NCBI GenBank assembly: GCA_946500295.1
Contig: CAMMVF010000003.1
Span: 62,001-126,000, forward strand
Length of the DNA: 64,000 nt
Source of the DNA: an uncultured Clostridia bacterium
Lineage (GTDB): Bacteria > Bacillota > Clostridia > Oscillospirales > Acutalibacteraceae
Reading direction: 5' to 3'
Shown piece after piece: positions 62,001 through 64,000 of this stretch. The position numbers and the translations under genes were made by a program. The notes below the pieces were generated by a model. That model ran no database searches. It saw only the letters and a list, made by a program, of their open reading frames with translations, and was not told where the DNA came from. The number at the start of each line of letters is the position of its first letter. Positions within the stretch are counted from its first letter, which is position 1.

Positions 62001-63712
62001 CTGATAAAGACTATTTTTCCCCTCACCTCGCCCAAGGTAGGAATCTCGTCGTTAGATGACGGCTTATAAATCGGGTAAGATTCGTCCTTTATATATTTAA
62101 GTACTTGATCAGCTACATCCTCGTCAGAGCCGACAGTTTTACCGTCGCCTTTTAGGGTCATAACTATTGTTTCTCCGGGGTGAGTTTCAAGGAAATCCCT
62201 GGCGGTATTCATAACTTCCTCCAGCTCAAGCACATTACCGTTTTTGTTTCTGCATATAATCGCAGACATACCGTGGATGATATTCGGGTCTTCCTCTGTT
62301 TTAGCGCTTGCACGGTCTATTCTTATATCCCACACTCTGACTCCGGCATTTAGCTGCTCATCCAGATAGAGCTGATGGCACAATGTCGCAGACAAAGCCT
62401 GCCCGGCAGGCAGCAACATCCTTGCCGCTCCGGCATCGTGTGTTCCGGGCATATTGACCTCGGAAAGATACATATCGTCTGGCAGCTTCGACATCCAGTT
62501 GCCGGCATTTATACTATAATCGACCGACTCCTCTGTGTATGCGTGCACCCCGTTTTGATTTAATATCTGTAGCTCCCAGCCAAGCTTTTGAGTGCTTTGT
62601 ATCAGTTTAACCTCGTCCTCGTCGTTTTGCTCCTCAAGCGAGAGATAAAGCTTGCTGTTGACATTGTAAATATAGTAGATGTCGCTCTTGCCCTCTACGG
62701 GAATGAATCTCCACAGCTGGCTTTCGTGGTCGTTGCCCTGATTCTGCCAAACGTGAGCCACCGCCCCGTCGTCAATGCTCTCTCCGTCTATATCCCAGAC
62801 AAGATCCTGAGGGAACATAACGTTGGTAAAGTTCATATTTTCTTCCCAGTTATAATAGCTGCGAAGTCTGTACGCCTGCTCGGATTCTATCCATTCGGCT
62901 GAAATTTTAGAGGTGGAGCCTATGTTATACAGCTGCAGGCAGTTTCCGTTGGGCACACCAACAATCGTACTGCCTGTGTTGTTGACGCTTACGTTGCGAA
63001 TGTAGCCCTCGGGGTTGAGCGTAAATACGGGCGCTCCGGCGGCAGGGTCTGACACACCGTTTTTACTCCCATAAAGCTGTACTTCCTCACCTGTAGTGAG
63101 CGGCTCGTCAGTCGGCTTTATAACCCATTTTGTGCTTTTGCTTGTGAGCGCAATTTTTGTGTGCTTGGCGATTTCATTATCAAGCGTGCCTACGTAAAGC
63201 CCGTTGCCCGCCTGGTCGGTTTTCTTTGAAATAATGTAGTAGGTGTCCTCCTCGCCGTCAACCGGCACAAAGCGAAACTGCTGGTTATCCCGGCTGAGAT
63301 CTCCGTTGTGGTATTGGTGCAGTACATTGCCTACCTCCGAGCTGTCGTGCTCAACGTCAATCCAATACCCGCTGCCCTCATAATGAATACCGTAATAACC
63401 GTTTCCGGCAGACTGAAAAACCATTTCGCAGTTGTCGCCGCTCGGTTCGTCAAGATGTACAACGGCGTTGAACGTACCTCCGCCGCCGTTTATATTCCAT
63501 CTGTACCTCAACTGTCTCAATTCGCTAAGCGGATCGTCCGAATCGTTTGATTCCTCCTTTAAATATATGTAATATTTTTTACTCGTATCGAACGACACAT
63601 TTTGCTCATTCGAGCTTAAATCTTCTTCAATAGTTACCGCCATAACATTTATCCCCGAAAAAATAATTGTCAGCGTCAAAAAAACTGACGTTATAGCTTT
63701 AGCTATTTTCAT
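59030..63712 (-). CDS. Giant surface protein: ricin-like lectin, PI-PLC X domain and GLUG repeats
   Basis: 1560 residues. Signal peptide (1-25). Two ricin B-like regions (about 100-200 and 245-385, with SQLWRFIPV). PI-PLC X-type domain (about 405-720) with catalytic His425 in MPGTHDAG and His480 in IIHGM. A His-x-His and CTIC motif at 725-739. GLUG-type repeats (about 815-985 and 1110-1310; VGGILGR, GGIVGS, GGIAGEN). C-terminus AVNTGD at 1528-1533, membrane helix and RRR tail form a sortase signal. Thus a wall-anchored phosphodiesterase-like adhesin (inference). ATG 63712 has AAGGAAGG upstream; first gene of the surface operon. Confidence 0.88.
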   Translation of the reverse strand: MKIAKAITSVFLTLTIIFSGINVMAVTIEEDLSSNEQNVSFDTSKKYYIYLKEESNDSDDPLSELRQLRYRWNINGGGGTFNAVVHLDEPSGDNCEMVFQSAGNGYYGIHYEGSGYWIDVEHDSSEVGNVLHQYHNGDLSRDNQQFRFVPVDGEEDTYYIISKKTDQAGNGLYVGTLDNEIAKHTKIALTSKSTKWVIKPTDEPLTTGEEVQLYGSKNGVSDPAAGAPVFTLNPEGYIRNVSVNNTGSTIVGVPNGNCLQLYNIGSTSKISAEWIESEQAYRLRSYYNWEENMNFTNVMFPQDLVWDIDGESIDDGAVAHVWQNQGNDHESQLWRFIPVEGKSDIYYIYNVNSKLYLSLEEQNDEDEVKLIQSTQKLGWELQILNQNGVHAYTEESVDYSINAGNWMSKLPDDMYLSEVNMPGTHDAGAARMLLPAGQALSATLCHQLYLDEQLNAGVRVWDIRIDRASAKTEEDPNIIHGMSAIICRNKNGNVLELEEVMNTARDFLETHPGETIVMTLKGDGKTVGSDEDVADQVLKYIKDESYPIYKPSSNDEIPTLGEVRGKIVFIRRLDLSSEYKAQLETDSAGLSYSLLNAFGIDGSKWDDNDYSSYKYAQQVGQSKLYVQDNYSEDDSTTKLQYFTGTIENATDNKLTAGGANYLFNYSAAKDNIRQPREINLLLMTEDLLNQPATDSERKTIGYVMTNYIDAKLAERIYMTNFYSDHVHQYNENGFCTICDQYQPAVLNSDGVYEISNAGQLYWFASLVNGDSTHADFDSQNSAANAVLVKDIVVNDGEVSAQSSAVREWTPIGTQDDSYTGQFDGQRHTISGLYFNDSSADNVGLFGYTRGGADIYNVGLINSYFAGNYGVGGILGRNNNSGVTVQHCFSEATVVGNQGVGGIVGSTYGGRIYNCYNAGSVTGFVYVGSIRGQNTYTGNGAINNCFNVGSVVGTGDDNIGGIRGDGNGLISNCYCIDTQLTDTSAITKTPEQFASGEVAYLLNNKVTDGTQVWYQNIDNGETPDDYPVFEGGTVYYLSYKDAYSNTYSEPDAFDRDDDGNFIIRTYDDLVTLSNLIRSDYEAYGSQSYILENNIIAPADSQWIQGIGSAADNKPFNGSFDGNGYCIIGLNVGCAEYGGLFEIIGESGAVKDLMVFKCSFTASSQTAGGVAAVNNGTIDHCISGVNFTTGTIHYNGLSIEAASLNSNIKGEISGGIAGENNGAITGCRNASVITGTQCGGIAGANTGTIYGCVNNAKIGTSSSQISGGLAGSNSGIIESSYNSGAVSAGSESTTGSIAGLNDSLTITNVFYSTISGLSAVGSDSTQMPDITNNGISKSTDFMTESFVDELNSVSDDTVIWVHNSILNKGYPSIKGNFLKYSVKSAGNNITVAGSMHEDLQVGYSPCAEDSAVYNALTSKLGGRNILSMYEVSLSDRNGNYIPAELWCQGELKLTVPVDSEKVQLAVLDADGQLTYYEPESVKDGIAVFTVAEPASFALVDNEDNNTQTVTDDNAQDNTEKDSVSGNNGKAVNTGDVAYPVIILLALASLTFIIVLRRRNNIG

Positions 63713-63765
63713 CTTGATCCTTCCTTTCGTTCAAAAAGTAAGTATTACAGCCTGTTTACCTAAGC

Positions 63766-64000
63766 TCACGATTGCTTTACGCCCAGACTGTGCAAGCTTT
63801 GCCGATTCAGCCATATGGACAAGCCCTCGCACAACTGTTCGGCGGTAGGCGGAGCCTTGATAAAGTAATTTGCCCGCAAACGGTAGGCGTGCAGGGAAAA
63901 GTCGAGATCACTGCACCAAATCAGACCGCAGTCAGGACACAGAGAACGCAAATGCTCCGCCGCATTGAGTCCCGCCACCCCCGACAGCGCAATAATGACC
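63766..64000 (-). CDS. Response regulator receiver-like protein, C-terminal part (cut by window edge)
   Basis: Open frame from the window edge to TGA 63766; 77 residues seen. VIIALSGVAGLNAAEHLRSLCPDCGLIWCSDLDFSLHAYRLRANYFIKAPPTAEQL resembles the second half of a receiver domain (usual LDIxMPGMNG...AxLR...YAxxAFxxxAxxYLxKP). The aligned phosphoacceptor Asp position is Ile, and KP is KAP. It ends soon after the receiver-like part, so no output domain is present. The start lies outside the window. It is upstream of the surface operon and could regulate it (inference). Confidence 0.55.
   Translation of the reverse strand, partial: VIIALSGVAGLNAAEHLRSLCPDCGLIWCSDLDFSLHAYRLRANYFIKAPPTAEQLCEGLSIWLNRQSLHSLGVKQS

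Overview
The window looks like chromosome of an anaerobic, low-to-mid GC Gram-positive gut bacterium of the class Clostridia, most likely Oscillospiraceae/Ruminococcaceae. The reasons are spoIIR and a DnaD/DnaI pair (spore-forming Firmicutes), a dockerin-tailed secreted protein, an ispH gene fused to S1 domains, a clostridial-type operon (DUF951, prfA, tsaC, coaE), sortase-type surface proteins and AGGAGG-type ribosome binding sites. This placement is inference from gene content; no rRNA or tRNA gene was seen.

Layout. 1-3.7 kb: exopolysaccharide operon on the minus strand (chain-length regulator, tyrosine kinase, PHP phosphatase, sugar transferase, glycosyltransferase cut by the window edge). 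3.7-4.6 kb: AT-rich gap. 4.7-6.9 kb: secreted protein, class D-like sortase and membrane protein. 7-12.5 kb: ilvE, a pseudouridine synthase, a GH10-like lipid- or membrane-anchored hydrolase, mtaB and a small HPr-like protein. 12.8-17.9 kb: translation and tRNA-modification operon ending in an M18 aminopeptidase. 18-25.9 kb: zinc-ribbon membrane protein, galU, spoIIR, ispE, an aminotransferase with its Lrp regulator, nadE. 25.8-28.1 kb: second glycan locus (polymerase, sugar transferase) cotranscribed with nadE. 28-35.8 kb: MocR and TetR regulators, nrdR, lgt, glgB and a small membrane protein behind LexA-like operators. 36-44 kb: a candidate small RNA, a Cu/Zn SOD family protein, the dockerin/transglutaminase protein, ispH-S1, plsC, cmk, a flavoprotein and an RpiR regulator. 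44-49.3 kb: hisH-hisF, AraC regulators and their debris, an FNT channel. 49.6-51.6 kb: dnaD-dnaI. 52.3-56.6 kb: TPP-riboswitch thi operon. 57-63.7 kb: surface-protein operon headed by a 1560-residue PI-PLC-like protein with a sorting signal. A partial receiver-like protein lies at the right edge.

The most distinctive feature is a family of eleven intergenic repeats in three sizes (about 160, 115 and 75 bp) that share both ends but lack internal hairpin modules in the smaller forms. Four of them supply the stop codon of the neighbouring gene. Other points worth a second look: two LexA-like boxes flanking the promoter of a two-helix membrane protein (candidate SOS gene); a free-standing roughly 113-nt RNA unit with strong promoter and terminator; a terminator-like hairpin that ends right at the spoIIR start codon; and an HPr-like protein that has lost the catalytic His but kept the regulatory Ser.
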